DNA of 36,029 nucleotides, from the NCBI GenBank assembly GCA_030849075.1, contig JASAOO010003283.1, forward strand, positions 1 through 36,029, read 5' to 3'. Shown piece after piece: positions 1 to 11,794 of the stretch. The stretch's first letter is position 1, and each line of letters opens with the position of its first letter. A program made the position numbers and the translations under genes. This stretch comes from Zelonia costaricensis. Lineage: Eukaryota > Euglenozoa > Kinetoplastea > Trypanosomatida > Trypanosomatidae. The notes under the pieces are model-generated. The model ran no database searches. It had not been told where the DNA came from and saw nothing but the letters and a program-made list of their open reading frames with translations.

Positions 1-234
1 AAAAAAAGAGACGAGTGGTGAGGAGAGGCAGAATTGGGGCCACGATGTCGGAGGAGCGCGTACGAGGACAAGACAGAAGAGACAACAAGAAGGCGAGGGG
101 TGAGGGCGGCCCATGAAACCCAAACACACACACACACACATACACTGATATACCCCAGACACACACACACACAATTGCGCACCTCCACCTCTCTCTCCAC
201 CTCGTCGTGGACGGAGCCTGACAGCTGCAGTGGG

Positions 235-237
235 GTG

Positions 238-274
<37 letters not shown>
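235..274. repeat. (TG)n microsatellite
   Basis: A nearly pure TG run of about 20 units with one C interruption. On the minus strand it reads as CA. It lies beyond the 3' end of gene A. Confidence 0.95.
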
Positions 275-277
<3 letters not shown>

Positions 278-755
278 TGGAGGAGACGGAGGCACGCGCG
301 TGCAGGCGCGGCGGCGGTGAGAGGAGAGAACGCGGCAAGGCAGGATAACGAGAGACGCCTGACGGAGAAGGAAACACAATAGCGCACAGGAAAAAGAGCG
401 AAGGCGAGCGGGCACTCGTGTACCGGGCCGAATGTGGGAGAGGAGGGGACGGCGTGGCGGAGAGCCGTAACACACACACACACACACACGCACACACACG
501 CGGGCACAAGATATCAAAAGGCAAGAAACAGAGAGGGAGAGGAGAGGAGAGGGGTGCCCACAGACGGCACGCACACGAGAGGGCAGGGAAGGCAGAGAGC
601 GGGGGCAGTAGCACACACGAAATACCTTAAGTGAACTGGGGGGAGAGAGCAGGGGGGGAGGGGGAAGGGTGCTGAATACAAGAACAAAAGGTGAGAAGAG
701 GGCGGGTCTGGCGCGCCCGCTGTCGTACGTCGCTCTGCGTGACTACAACTGAAGG

Positions 756-821
756 CACACACACAAACACACACACACACACACAGACACAGACACACAC
801 ACGTATACACACAGACACGCA
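756..821. repeat. Imperfect (CA)n microsatellite
   Basis: About 65 bases of CA units interrupted by AA, GA and GTAT. It is one of the longest imperfect CA tracts in the window. Confidence 0.9.
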
Positions 822-1716
822 CAAGCAGGAATAAGAGCAGCGCTTTGTTGTTGTCTTTTGTTCACTTTTCTGCTTGAGTCGCCACGGCGCGTTCGCGGCC
901 TCTACAGGGGAGAAAAGGGCCGGTTGGGGGAGGGGGCGCAGCAGGGCGGCATACACTGCTGCAGCGCACGAACGGAGCACTCCCGTCGTGCACGTGCGCC
1001 CGAGGTGCAACCCTAAACAGAAGCACGCACACGCACACGCACACACACAAATGGCACAAGACGAAGAAAAGAGCGCAAAGAGGTGGAGCGCGCGAAACAC
1101 AGGAAGGAGATGACAGCGAAGGAAGTGAAGACGGGAGAAGGCGAAGGAGGGGCTCAGGAGACGCGATGACACACCGTGAGACACAGAACTAACAGCGCAC
1201 AAGTCGACGCGCTCGCAGTGCGCAGCAAGCGCGCCTGCCTGCCTAACTCACGCCCTCGCCAACCCCCCCCCCTCCCCCCATCCCCTCTCCCCTCTTCCTC
1301 CTTCATCAGCACATCGTGAATGCGCACGCGAAAACAGAGAAGGGGGCAGCAAGGAGGATGTGCAAGGCAGCCGAGGGGAGGGGGTGTGAGAGTGCGGCAA
1401 GAGGGGGGTGGCGAGGTTGCGGAGGAGCGGGGCACTGGCGTGCAGCGAACGTGAGGCGGGGGAGGGAGGGAAGGGAGAGAAGGGAGGTGGAGAGGACGAA
1501 GAAGGTGAGCAGAAACCAGTCGAAGTGACGTGCATGAATGCCAAGGGGGGGTGGGGGGAAGGGAGGCACACACACAGAGAGAGAAGGGAGGGGTGTGGGC
1601 TCAGCTCGTGGGCACCCGAGACGGCTCGTCGCACGATGCCGCAGCCAGGAGCCTCGCGTGTGTACTGTACGCCGACACAAACAGAAGAAGAGAGCGACGG
1701 GATCTGGTGCGCGCCA

Positions 1717-4515
1717 CTAGCAGTCTGCCATGGTCTGTGCAGCCATGAGCAACGCCGCCTCGTAGGCGGGGTCCACGTATGGCGCCGCACAAAAAGAAAG
1801 CAGCGACAGCGGTGAGTAGGATGCGGGGAACGTCTGCGTGGATGCCTGGCACGGGCACGGCAAAGTCGCGCCGCTGGACGGCAGCGATGACGAGATCGCA
1901 GCGCCTTTGGGGACCGAGTGCGCGCACGGAGATTCGCCGTGCCGCTGCGGCAGTGAAGGCGTTCGCGGCTCCGCCCTCAGAGCCGCGACGCACAGGGGCG
2001 GCGCAGGGATCGGCCTCGTCCCTGTCGACGGCTGTGGCGTGCCCGCTGTCGCCGAGTCCGACGCGGCCAGCACGCTGCGCCACCGCCGCCGCCGACGTTG
2101 CGCAAGCGGCCGCGGCGCCACACCGCCGCCGCTACTCGCACTGGCGTCGCCCCCAGCCTCATCGTCCGTCGGGTGCAGCTCCGCCTCCTCCTCCCTAGCA
2201 GTGCGCTCCCGCGCATCAGCCGCCCACGGCTCCGGCGCGCGTGGGAGCGGCCAGAGCGTGGTGGCGTCCTCGCTGACGGGGTGCGGCGCGAGGAAGTCCG
2301 CCAGCGACGGGTCGCCGCAGGAGGCGATGGGCGTCTGCGACGGCGCCGTGCACGGCGAAAACTGGCACAGGGTCAGGGGCACGTACGGCTGACGGGCCTC
2401 GCCGACCTCGTGTGGCCCGCACGGCGCCCGGGGTGCACTACTACCTGCGCGGCGGCAGCCTGAACCGCCACAGACGTGTGCAGCGCGCAGGCCGTTGCGG
2501 ACGCGGCGGCTGAGCGACTCGCGCTCCACCATTGTCATCAGCGCCCACGACTCCTGGCGCTGAAGGGCGCGCATGTACCGCTCATGTTGGGTGTGGAGCG
2601 GTGAGCACATAGCGGTGTGTGAGACCCAGCCTCCATCGTCCTGACTCGCACGGCACCGCGCGCACTCTGCGTCGTTCCCCAGCGTGGACAGCCACGCGCC
2701 TCCCTCTTCCTGTACGCCCGCCTCCGCGGCCTCATCCCCTGCCGAGTCCACGCCCACCGCGCAGGAGGCAAGCGACCACGAGCCGCTCGCGCAGCGGCGC
2801 GGGGTCGTGGCAAGAAAGGCGACCCCGTTCGGGCCACCGACCCCCACGTGCCCCGCCTGCCGCCCCGCGAACGCCTTCACCGCCGGTGCGTCGTCGAGCA
2901 CGACGGTCGTGACGGTCGGGGGCACAATGTGAACAGAGGCGACCGGGGAGGTGGCGACAGCGCTGGAGGAGCGGGTCGACGTGCCTCGCGCTTGCGCTGG
3001 TGTGCCGTCCTGCGCGGCGCACTCCTCCGCGCGCGCCGTCTTCGGTTTGCCCGCAGGCGAGACGGCGCCGTCGCTGTGCGGTGCGCAGGCGGCGCAGGTG
3101 TTGGCGCGGGCCTTGCAAAGGGGAGGGCGGGGTGGTGCTCGCCGCGCGCACAGCTCCGCCGCACCCGCATCCGCGCTGACGTGCGGTATCGCAAGGGCGG
3201 GCGGTGTGTGTGTACTTCTCGAAGCAGGTGCGGAACGTGTGGCGACGCTGGCGCGGTCGCAGGCGACCGTACTCACCGAATCAGTAGTACAGCACGGAAG
3301 TGAGGCAAAGCCCTGGCTCTGACCACACACGCGCTCGGTCCGCCGCAGAGTGTGCTGTGGCCACCAGCGTGACTGCGCCTCCTCGTGTGTTGTCGCCACC
3401 TTGCCCGCGCCCTCCGCGGGCAGCCCCGCCTCCCTCGCGACCGCCGTCGCCTCTGACGGCGCGTGCGTCGAGGAGAAGGCGGAGGCGGAAGCGGAAGCCT
3501 CGATGAAGGAGATGGCCATGATGGGCAGCCGCTGCTGTGACGCGGATCGCGTCATCAGCAGGCTGTGGCTGTACCCGTTACTGACGCTGATGCTCTCCCG
3601 CTCTGCCCGGCTTGGGGTGCATGACACGGCGCTGCACAGCGACGCGCCGTGGCCTCGCGCCGGAGGAAGAAGTGAAGGTATCCGGCTCGCCGATACACGC
3701 GGTGGTGACAGTAGGGGAGGAGGGTGCGGCAACAGGTGCAAGTGTGGGCTGCCCGTGCCGTGGGGCACCTCGATAGGCATCGGTTCGGCCGGCGGCTTGG
3801 CCTCGTGCGCCGCGCGGGCCGTGCTGGGCCACACGAAGTGCGACAGCACGGCGAAGTCAGCGCGCGGCGCCGCGTCCTCGGCGGGTGCCGTGCCGGCCCT
3901 TCCGTCCTCCGGCGCCTCGCGCTGGTTGGCGCTGGGAGGTTGTGTGGTGGGGACGGTGGGGAGCACGGGGGTGTCGGGGCTGCGGCTGGGGCACCGCTGG
4001 AGCCGCGCCGGTGTGGCGGTCGCGGTGGGCATCACAAGCACTGACGACTTGCCACTGCCACTGGCGCTGCTGATGCTGCCCGCGCCGCCGCTCTGCACGG
4101 TGGGGGGCGGCTGCGGTGTGTGCTGTACCACGGAGTTGGAGGCCGACTGGTTGCGCACCGTCGCACCCACGACATCGGCTGCAGCTGAGCCGTGCGGCAC
4201 CACCGCCCTCACCAGAGGGAGCTGCGCCGTGGCAGCAGCGCTGCCTCCACGCGAGGGGGCGGTGGGTAAGCGTCCGCCTTCGCCCCGCCCCACCCGTCCT
4301 GCCAGCACGCCTAGCGCGGTGAGGGAGTGCGGCGGCGGCGACCCCTCCGTCCCGCTCCGCGCCGCTAGCGCGAGGTCGGGCTGCGTCGGCATGAAGAGCG
4401 CCGGTGACCGAGGCACCGCGGCCGATGCAGCGCTGATTGAGTCGCTGCCCTGCTGTGAGATGGACATCGAGCCCACCGCCGTCGGCGAGACCGGGGATAC
4501 GGGGGCACGAGACAT
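1717..4515 (-). CDS. Gene A: large Ser/Ala/Pro-rich protein of unknown function (932 aa)
   Basis: Not recognised. The frame stays open for 932 codons of GC-rich sequence, while the sequence just upstream becomes a run of T, C-rich repeats and CA/TG tracts. That change fixes the ATG at 4515; a second in-frame ATG (Met17) is at 4467. Most of the protein should be disordered, with many SP/TP sites. Visible islands: a Cys cluster at C467, C474 and C477 (C-x6-C-x2-C, H480 nearby); a possible zinc site C618-x2-C621-x15-C637-x3-H641; a charged helix at about 642-680 containing RALQRQESWAL (649-659); then C682-x4-C687. A basic run RRRRRWR (807-813) could be a nuclear localisation signal. The C-terminus (915-932) is an Ala-rich helix resembling the ends of genes B and C. 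No signal peptide or membrane segment is seen. It is the last gene on this strand in the window. That it is a real gene is likely; its function is unknown. Confidence 0.85.
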   Translation of the reverse strand: MSRAPVSPVSPTAVGSMSISQQGSDSISAASAAVPRSPALFMPTQPDLALAARSGTEGSPPPHSLTALGVLAGRVGRGEGGRLPTAPSRGGSAAATAQLPLVRAVVPHGSAAADVVGATVRNQSASNSVVQHTPQPPPTVQSGGAGSISSASGSGKSSVLVMPTATATPARLQRCPSRSPDTPVLPTVPTTQPPSANQREAPEDGRAGTAPAEDAAPRADFAVLSHFVWPSTARAAHEAKPPAEPMPIEVPHGTGSPHLHLLPHPPPLLSPPRVSASRIPSLLPPARGHGASLCSAVSCTPSRAERESISVSNGYSHSLLMTRSASQQRLPIMAISFIEASASASAFSSTHAPSEATAVAREAGLPAEGAGKVATTHEEAQSRWWPQHTLRRTERVCGQSQGFASLPCCTTDSVSTVACDRASVATRSAPASRSTHTPPALAIPHVSADAGAAELCARRAPPRPPLCKARANTCAACAPHSDGAVSPAGKPKTARAEECAAQDGTPAQARGTSTRSSSAVATSPVASVHIVPPTVTTVVLDDAPAVKAFAGRQAGHVGVGGPNGVAFLATTPRRCASGSWSLASCAVGVDSAGDEAAEAGVQEEGGAWLSTLGNDAECARCRASQDDGGWVSHTAMCSPLHTQHERYMRALQRQESWALMTMVERESLSRRVRNGLRAAHVCGGSGCRRAGSSAPRAPCGPHEVGEARQPYVPLTLCQFSPCTAPSQTPIASCGDPSLADFLAPHPVSEDATTLWPLPRAPEPWAADARERTAREEEAELHPTDDEAGGDASASSGGGVAPRPLAQRRRRRWRSVLAASDSATAGTPQPSTGTRPIPAPPLCVAALRAEPRTPSLPQRHGESPCAHSVPKGAAISSSLPSSGATLPCPCQASTQTFPASYSPLSLLSFCAAPYVDPAYEAALLMAAQTMADC

Positions 4516-4551
4516 GAAACGCGCCGCGCAAGCACACGAAATGACGAAACG

Positions 4552-4566
4552 AAAAAAAAAAAAAAA
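4552..4566 (-). promoter_or_regulatory. U15 tract in the predicted 5' UTR of gene A
   Basis: Fifteen A residues on the plus strand give a run of 15 U in the transcript, 36 nt upstream of the gene A ATG. No AG occurs between this tract and the ATG, so it does not look like the tract that drives trans-splicing for this start. It may bind a pyrimidine-binding protein; that is inference. Confidence 0.5.
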
Positions 4567-4618
4567 GCGAACACACAACACCCAACCGCACGCGGAGGCG
4601 GCAGAGGCGAACGTGCAC

Positions 4619-4653
4619 GGGGGGAGGGGAGGGGGGGAGGGGAGGGGAGGGGG
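4619..4653 (+). other. G-quadruplex-prone tract upstream of gene A
   Basis: Repeated runs of four to seven G separated by single A on the plus strand, which is the template strand for gene A. It lies just inside the predicted 5' UTR, about 105-140 nt upstream of the ATG. The transcript carries the C-rich complement. Confidence 0.7.
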
Positions 4654-4669
4654 TCTTTGAACGCGTCGG

Positions 4670-4714
4670 CTCCGTGTGTGTGAAAGAGAGTGAGAGAAAG
4701 GCGGGAGAAGGAAA
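4670..4714 (-). promoter_or_regulatory. Predicted spliced-leader acceptor of gene A
   Basis: On the minus strand, 4714-4682 is a run of C and T with few interruptions, followed by CA repeats and the first AG at 4671-4670. That layout matches a trypanosomatid trans-splice acceptor. It would give a 5' UTR of about 154 nt. One ambiguous base (N) at 4715 touches the tract, so its exact length is uncertain. Confidence 0.5.
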
Positions 4715-4844
4715 NCGTGCAGGTGTGCGGTGTGATCCACGTAGAGTGTCAGCACGTGGGGACGCCGAGGGAGCGAGTGAGTCGCACGACGATAAGCGGA
4801 CGAGAGAGGAGATGGAGGTGGAGGGGGGCGGGGGGGCAGACGCC

Positions 4845-4877
4845 CACACCCACACACACACACACACACACACACGC
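4845..4877. repeat. (CA)n microsatellite
   Basis: About 15 CA units on the plus strand, TG on the transcribed strand. It lies 130-160 nt upstream of the predicted gene A splice acceptor. Confidence 0.95.
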
Positions 4878-5167
4878 AGAGGTTTGACGGACGCGTCACG
4901 GCAAACTCTAAAATGCGAGAAATGCGCGCAGACGAAAAAGGCACAGAAAAAAACACAGAGCAGTTGGAGGTGGACGAGGTAACAATGAGGAGGGACACAA
5001 CAACAGCAAGAGCAGTAGAAGAAAAAGAAGAGAGATGATGGAGGAAGGCGGTGGAGGTGGGGGAGGGGGGGAGAGGCGTGTGCCTATTGCCGTCGATCAA
5101 TGCACCCAGGAGAGCCAAAGGACGAGTAGAGACTACGACGCACACACAGACGCAAGTGTTCACATAC

Positions 5168-5186
5168 GCACACACACACACACACG
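5168..5186. repeat. (CA)n microsatellite
   Basis: A short pure CA run following a broken CA tract that starts near 5140. Confidence 0.9.
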
Positions 5187-7214
5187 CAGAAAGACACAGA
5201 GGGAGAGATGCGTTCACAGGACAGAAAAGAAAGCCAAAAAAAAAAAAACAAGAGGGCAATGAGGGAAGTGGAGAGGCGAGCACCCGTGAAGAGGATCCGG
5301 GAAGGGGGGAAACTAGTGTGCGCCTACACGAGAAATAAAACTAGAAGGAGAGCACAGCGAAGTGCGCCCTCCCCCGCAACGCCGATCGTGCTTGACACCA
5401 AACAGCAAGAGTCGCTTCGGAAAAGAAAACAAAGTGCACACACAATGACTAAAGGGAGAAGGGTGAGGGGCTGAAGGGCGTCGACAAACGCGAAGAGGAG
5501 GAGGCGGAGGCGCAGGCGTACACCAACGAAGAATCGAACGAGAAGGCGGTGGCACAGCGCCGGGAGTGAGTGGAGAACGCACGTGGTAGTCGGCGCGAGC
5601 GCGCACACAGGAGCTGAGTTCTCGCACACTACTCGTCAATAAGAGGAAGAAGGGGAGGGAAAACCAGAGAGGGAGGGGGCGCCACGACAGACACGTCAGG
5701 GCAGCGGCTTCGCGAACGCAGAACGAATAACAGCGCGAACGCACACGTACACAAAAACTGGCAAGCGCACACAGCTCAGCCTTGCGTGTGTGGGTGTTGA
5801 TAGATATTGCACTGAAGTATCCCAGGAGATCGACCGCAAGACCGACGCAGAACCTTATCGAAGAGTCTCGGTGCTCGTCCACAACGCACCAAAAAGAAGG
5901 AGGAGGAGGACGAGGACGAGAGCGCGCGCGGACCCGGAAGGAATACAAAATTAGAACAATCCAGGCCAAATCGATTCAGAAGGGGGACGGGGCAGAGCGG
6001 CGGTGGATTTGATGGATGACTTCGGTGGATAAACGCGGGCGGCGTGACGCAACAGCGCCAAGGAGCTCTCCAAGCGGATCGGTCCAGCCGCAGTGGATAT
6101 AGTGTAGGTAGAGAGAGAGCGGGGAAGAGAAGGGAGCGCAGGTGTGTGTGTGTGCTTGCGTCTACGTGTTGGGGGGAAGGGGGAGGGGCGGCTGCGCGCC
6201 GGGTTGGAGGAAGACACGAAGAGGAGTCGGAGCAGCTCTGGAGCGGTGTGTGTTTGTGTGCGTATGGCGGGGAGCGAAGGGTGACAAGATCAAAAAAAAA
6301 GAACGAGGCAATGGAATGGGCGGGGGGGTGACTTGAAAGAGGCGAGCTGCGCCGCGCGTACGGAGCACGACAGTCAGGCACGCGTGTGTGTGTGGGGGGG
6401 GGGGAGGCAAAACCGAACCACACCAAGACAACCGCACACGAGGCACGCAGACTTCGAGCAACGCCGCACAACGACCGCCCAGAGCGTCCAGCGAGCGGCA
6501 CGCTGACCAAAAAAAAGAAAGAAAAACCGGAGAAGTACACCCCCACGAAAACAAACAAGAAACGAAGAATCGCAGCCGAGCAAACGGGAACTAGCACACG
6601 TCTGCGCGCACGAGACCGTCGCACGTACACGCGGAAAAACAAAACACAAAAAAGGGGAGACGGCACCGGAGACGACAAAGCGGAAACGACAATTGCGCTG
6701 CGTCGCTGTGCAAAGCGAGCAACACAGACGAGGCGGGCCCGGGGGGAGGGGAGGGGGGATGAGCGAATGAGGGAAGGTACAGAGACGAGATGAGAAGGGC
6801 ACAAAAAAAAAAACGCGCCGACCACGCCACGCTTGTGTCGGCAAGCAGCGGAGAGGCGAAGAGGCGAAGAGAGCAAAAAAGGAAAAAAAGAAAAAGTGGA
6901 CTAATGCAAGAAGAAAAGGAACGGCAGTATAGAGACGGTGAAGCGAGCTGACGGGGAAACACAAAAAGCCGAAGTGAAGGAGTGCGAGCGGGGCGGCGGA
7001 AGCCGCGTGGCACGCTGGGAGGGGGGTAGTGTAACGAGTAGCAGACGAGAGAACACCGCGCGTAGTACAAAGGCAAGCGGTGGTAAAGGTCAAGAACAAA
7101 AAAAAAAACGAACAGAAATCTCAAGAGCTGCAGAGTGGAAGGGCAATCGGCGAATGTCGAAGTGGCGTAGAGCACTCGAGAACTCTATAGTTGTTGTTGT
7201 TTTCCCGCTTCGCT

Positions 7215-7262
7215 TCGGCGTACGTTTATGTATATAGGTATGTATATATACGTGTATGTGTC
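7215..7262. other. AT-rich island
   Basis: A block of TATGTATATA-type sequence in otherwise GC-rich DNA. It is followed by two imperfect copies of a GATAC(T/C)GGTAT motif at 7271-7280 and 7290-7300, the second containing the palindrome ATACCGGTAT (7291-7300). No function can be assigned. Confidence 0.6.
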
Positions 7263-7452
7263 AGTGTGCTGATACTGGTATGCCCACGCGATACCGGTAT
7301 ATGCCAGGACCCTCTCTGTGCTTCGCTTCCACGAATTCCTTTCTTCCCCTGTGAAAGAGGAGCGGGAGTGCGAAAGGCCACCAGTGAGGCCTTCCCCACG
7401 CAGTGATGCCTCGCAGCGACAGCGAAACAAAGAGAAGAGAACCGATAGGCAA

Positions 7453-7506
7453 AACACACACACACACACACGCACACGCGTCTACAAACACACACACACA
7501 CGCACC
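7453..7506. repeat. Interrupted (CA)n microsatellite
   Basis: Two CA runs separated by GCGTCTACAAA-type sequence, close to the AT-rich island. Confidence 0.9.
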
Positions 7507-10500
7507 TGCACACAAAGCAGTTTTATAGAATAGATGCGCAACCCAGAACGAAAACACAAGTCAAGGCAACAAAAAAAAAAAAGGCAATGTCGAGATGGAG
7601 AAGAGGTTCAGTGAGGTGAGAAAACGAGGAGGGAGACAGAAGAAGACGAAAAGAAAAGAGAAGAAAGAAGTGCAGCGTCGGATATAAGCGCTAGCGTGAC
7701 ACAGAGAGATGAAGAGCGAAGAGCGTCCACGCGTTTTTACGAATATGGAGGGGGGAGGCGGTCGTGCACGTGTCGCGCGATGCACGGAAAAGGGGGTTGG
7801 AGAAGCCAGAACGAGGGACGCAGGAAGCGTCTTCCTTTTTTTGCGTTGTTATTCTTCTTTCCTTTATGGCTCACCGTACCGCCTTGTAATCACCTCTTCT
7901 GTTTGGTACTTCTTCTTTTTTTTTTCTTCGGTGTGCGTTGTTGTCGCTTTGTGCCTGCACCAACGCTACGCGTGGCCGTCGACTCCGTGCGAGCTCTGGT
8001 GCCGTTCAGAGAAGAAGAGAGGAAGAGAAAGGCCAGACGGGCGAGCGCGAGAAGGTCAAGTCGCCAGACACGAAACCCGCAGGTGCGGGCGTAGCTGCAG
8101 GTCGTGCTACCGGGAAATGAAAGAAAAAGGAGAACAACAACAACTGCACGGTGAAAGTGAGCGTGGAAAGCCACGACACACAACCAGAAAAGGGAAAAAG
8201 AAGTGCACGTGCCGGTCGCGACGCGGCAGAGAGAGCGGGGGAGGAGGACGAAGGGGGGAGGGAGTGGAGAGGCGTATTGTGATGAGCGCCAAAAAGAAGG
8301 GAGGACAAAGCTGGTGCTGGGTACGCGATCTCGACTGGCCGATGCGCCCTAATGTCTAATGTCGCTCCCCCTCTTTCTGTGTGTCTCTGTCTCTGTTCCG
8401 CCCTCTGTACCTCCTACTCTGTGCGATGGGGCGTGGGTGGAGTGATCGGCGAGGGTGTGAAGGGAGGCGGGTGGGTAGGTGGGAAGTGCGTCAGCGTACG
8501 ACACGTTCGCTGAGTCTGCAAAAACTGAAAGAAAAGTGAAGCACGCGAACGCGGCACACACACACGCAAAAAAGGGCACAACGCAAGGCGAAAAGGGGAG
8601 AGGGGGTTGGTGGGTGGGCGAGGACGTGAGGGCAGACACACGGCTGAGATCAAACCCTCTCTCACACTTCCCTTATCGCCCTTCGCTTGTTTTCTTCTTA
8701 ATCTGCGGTTCGCACTGGGTGGCGCGTTGTTGGATGCACACAAGCACACAAACGCGCACAGGCACACAAAACACACAGACAAACACAAGGCGGAACTACC
8801 CAAACGTGGAACGCGCTGAAACGAAAAAGGCAAAAGAAGCTCGAGCAGCACAGGACGAGAACAGTGGAAGTGGAAAGTAGCGGAGGACGATGGTCAACGG
8901 AAAGAGAGCCCCGTCACAGTCGAAAACCCTTTAAAAAAGTAAATACAAAAAAGGGTGCAAGGGCTCAAGTGTAGATGCGCGTGGAGTGGCCTACACGAAC
9001 TCGGGGAGGGGGGAGGGGAGGTGATAAAGGAAGAGAGTAGGCGAGTGAATTGATGAAGCAATGAAGTGGGCAGGAAAGAGGATGAAGACTAAAGAAAATG
9101 AAGGGGTGGAAAAGAGGTGCACACACACACACACGCGCGAGAAAACAAAAGGTGGGCGCCCGCACACAGGCGGTGAAGAGAAGAAGAAAGGGCAGGGAAA
9201 CAAAACAAAAAAGAAAAAGAAGACACACACGAGAGCACAAATGCACACACACACAAGCGTACGTGCCCTGAGCCCACGTGCTCGGTGCTTCCGGTGGGAT
9301 TCCACTTGGCCTCCGCTTGCTGTTCTGCGTCACACTCTTTCCCCCTGTGGAAACGCCGAGGTGAGGCAAACTCCGTCAACACGCACACACTCACACACGG
9401 AGCAAGCGTGGCTCGAGACGGTCGTGTCGAGATGAGGTCAACGTATGCGCGCAAACGAAGAAGAGGACATGAACTAGACAATTCTGGTTCACACTAACAC
9501 ACACACACACCTCGGGTGAGCTGCCGCTCTTGCTGCTGCGGCTGCTGTGAGTTGTAGCGGTTTCTTGGTGTTATCTTTGTTCTGTGTGTGAGGCGCTGTG
9601 TAAGATTGCACGAGTTCGAAGCGCGTGTGCGGACGTGAGAGGGGGCGGGGGGAAAGGGGAGGGTGAGGCGTGTAGTGGGAAGCAGCCAGCAAGCGGGAGT
9701 GCGAAGATGACCTTCAGTCTTTACTTCAAATAATGTGTGTGTGTGTGTGTTGTCGTTGTGGTTTCACGGAGGAGGCAGTCCAAGTAGACGAGTGCGAGAC
9801 GAGGGAGTGGGGAAAGACGTTCATGAATCAAGAGGAAGAATAGAAGAGCAAGAAGGCGGTCACAGGTGCCGGCGACCGTGCGCACCCTCTTCTCTCATGT
9901 GCGGTGCACGGCGAGTGCAGTGGAGCTGTTACACAAAGAGAGAGAGGTGCACCCCTTCGTGGTGCACTTATACCGAACTCCTCCATCAAGCACGGGATAC
10001 TCATCGGCAGTGCCGAGCAGAAAGACACGTGAGGCAAACAGTGCTCTTACCCCGCCATCACGCGAAGTCGGTGTGCTGGCCGTGTGTGACACGAGCTTGT
10101 GGGGAGGCAGGCTCCTGCAGTGGCTGTCATTCTTTTTGTTTTTGTTGTTGTTGTTTTGGAAGGGAAACGGGGGAAATCGATGACACGCTACGCACGGGAG
10201 CGGTGCACAACGCTCGCCCACAACTCACACAATCAACGTCAAGACAAGAAAAAGGCAAGAGAAAGGCACAGAAAGAAAAACCTCAAGGAGGGTGCATCGG
10301 CTTCTCTACTGTTTGTCGTTGTTCTTGCGCACCTCCTCCTCTGCGTCACCTCTCTCTCCCTTCTGTAATATGTGTGTGTGTGTGGATGGGTGTGTGATAC
10401 TGCCGCTGTGTGACAGGGATGGAGTGAGGCGCATGCCTCGCGCAACTCCGCCCCTGCTCAAGCGTGTTCACGGTTGCACCTCCGCACTTCATGAATACAC

Positions 10501-11794
10501 ACGCACGCACACAGTGAGGTGGAAAGAGGGAATGGGAGCGGTGGCGGGGGGAGGAGGAGGAGGAGGGGAGGGTCGCCAGGTGCAGCGCGACGACGACCAG
10601 CAAGACCCCCTTCACGGGAGACGCAGAAAAAAAAAAAAAGTGGAGGTGCAAACGAAAAACACACAAAAGAAGGGGAAAAAAAGAGGAGAAACCGAAAAGA
10701 GAAAAACAGGAACGGCACAGCGAAGCGCACCACAGGGCACGGCGGGTGATGTATAGTTCAAAGCTGTAAAAAGGAGGAGGGAGGGAGGGAGGGGTGGGGG
10801 GGCGGAGCAGGGGGCGTCTGAGGCAACGACACACACACAAATAGAGGCGGCCGGCGGCGGGGGGGGGGGAAAGGGGGGAAAACCAAAGGAGGAAAGACGG
10901 TGGAGGTATACCCAACGTAGGGAAGCGGATAACCCCAAGGGGTGGAAGTCATATAATGCGTGTGTTTGTATGTGTGTGTATATGTGTGTAGATAAAGGGT
11001 AGGCGTGTGGGTGTATGCAGAGCAGAAACAACGAAAACAAGCCCAAAGGCACGCACCAAAACAAAAGCAAGAGGCTGACACATCAGACTTGCCACGGCGC
11101 GCTCAAAGAGGTCCATCCTTGTCTATGCCATCTACCCGACACCATTCCCGTTACCACCACCCCCCACCCCAACATCAGCTTCACCTTCGAGGTGCATTCA
11201 CGCGCTGTCGATGAGAAGCGGTGAGGGGAAGCAGCGCACGAGTGTGTGCGAGAGACAGCGGCGGAGAAACACAAAAAAAAAAACAAAAAGGAAGGAAGAG
11301 CGCATACAGCGTAGGAAAGTAGACATCATCGGAAGTGTAGCAAGTGGGCTGCAGAAACGAAAGAGAGAAACATGAAGAACACCAAATCAAGGAAAGAAAG
11401 GTGGGAATAAGGCGTGGCACAGAGCGCACTCTCGGAGACAGACAAGGCACAAATGCACTTGCTCACACAAACGCGCCGACACAAACGCAAACGCGCGGGA
11501 AAATGGGGAAATGAGGAAAAGCGGGAGAGATGGAGCGGCGGAGTATATCGAGTGACCAGAAAGAGAGAAAAGAGAAGACACCGAGCATCACCCGGGAGAG
11601 CGCAGGAGGTGTGGCGCGTGCGCAACGCCAGAGGGGAACAAACGAAAGAAAAAAGGGGCGAAAACAAAAAAATCAGGAGCCGTAAAATACGCACAAACGC
11701 ACACAGAGAGAGATGGCGCACTTTCTTCTCTTCTTCTTTTTTTTGTTTTGAAACGAGCACGGAAAGGGTGTGGCTGCCAATCGATCGAGGTCAA

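Larger units (their letters stand above)
1..1716. other. Non-coding region downstream of gene A
   Basis: No credible gene is seen here. As gene A is on the minus strand, this stretch holds its 3' UTR and whatever follows. It contains CA/TG microsatellites near 123-173, 235-274, 471-500, 756-821 and 1023-1050, a C-rich patch near 1261-1290 and otherwise purine-rich plus-strand sequence. Open frames here are low-complexity readings of repeats (Thr-His or Cys-Val strings) and were not called. Confidence 0.7.
4716..11794. other. Gene-free region upstream of gene A, part 1
   Basis: No gene is recognised. The plus strand is strongly purine-rich (GA-rich with A-runs), so the minus transcript is pyrimidine-rich. 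It holds CA/TG tracts (4845-4877, 5168-5186, 7453-7506, 9120-9137, 9735-9750), an AT-rich patch near 7215-7262 and G-runs such as the one near 6392-6404. Long minus-strand open frames at 5313-7175 read as Ser/Leu/Phe/Pro/Arg strings and look like products of the pyrimidine bias. Parts may be 5' flank of gene A or very long 3' UTR of gene B. Confidence 0.6.

Noticed and set aside
3350..4660. A 436-codon plus-strand open frame opposite gene A
   Set aside because: Antisense shadow of gene A; it continues into the purine-rich non-coding tract.
4516..5283. An N-terminal extension of gene A by 256 codons to 5283
   Set aside because: The added part reads through TG repeats (Cys-Val strings), poly-Phe from the U15 tract and an ambiguous base, and it would include the predicted splice acceptor. 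Coding-like composition begins at 4515.
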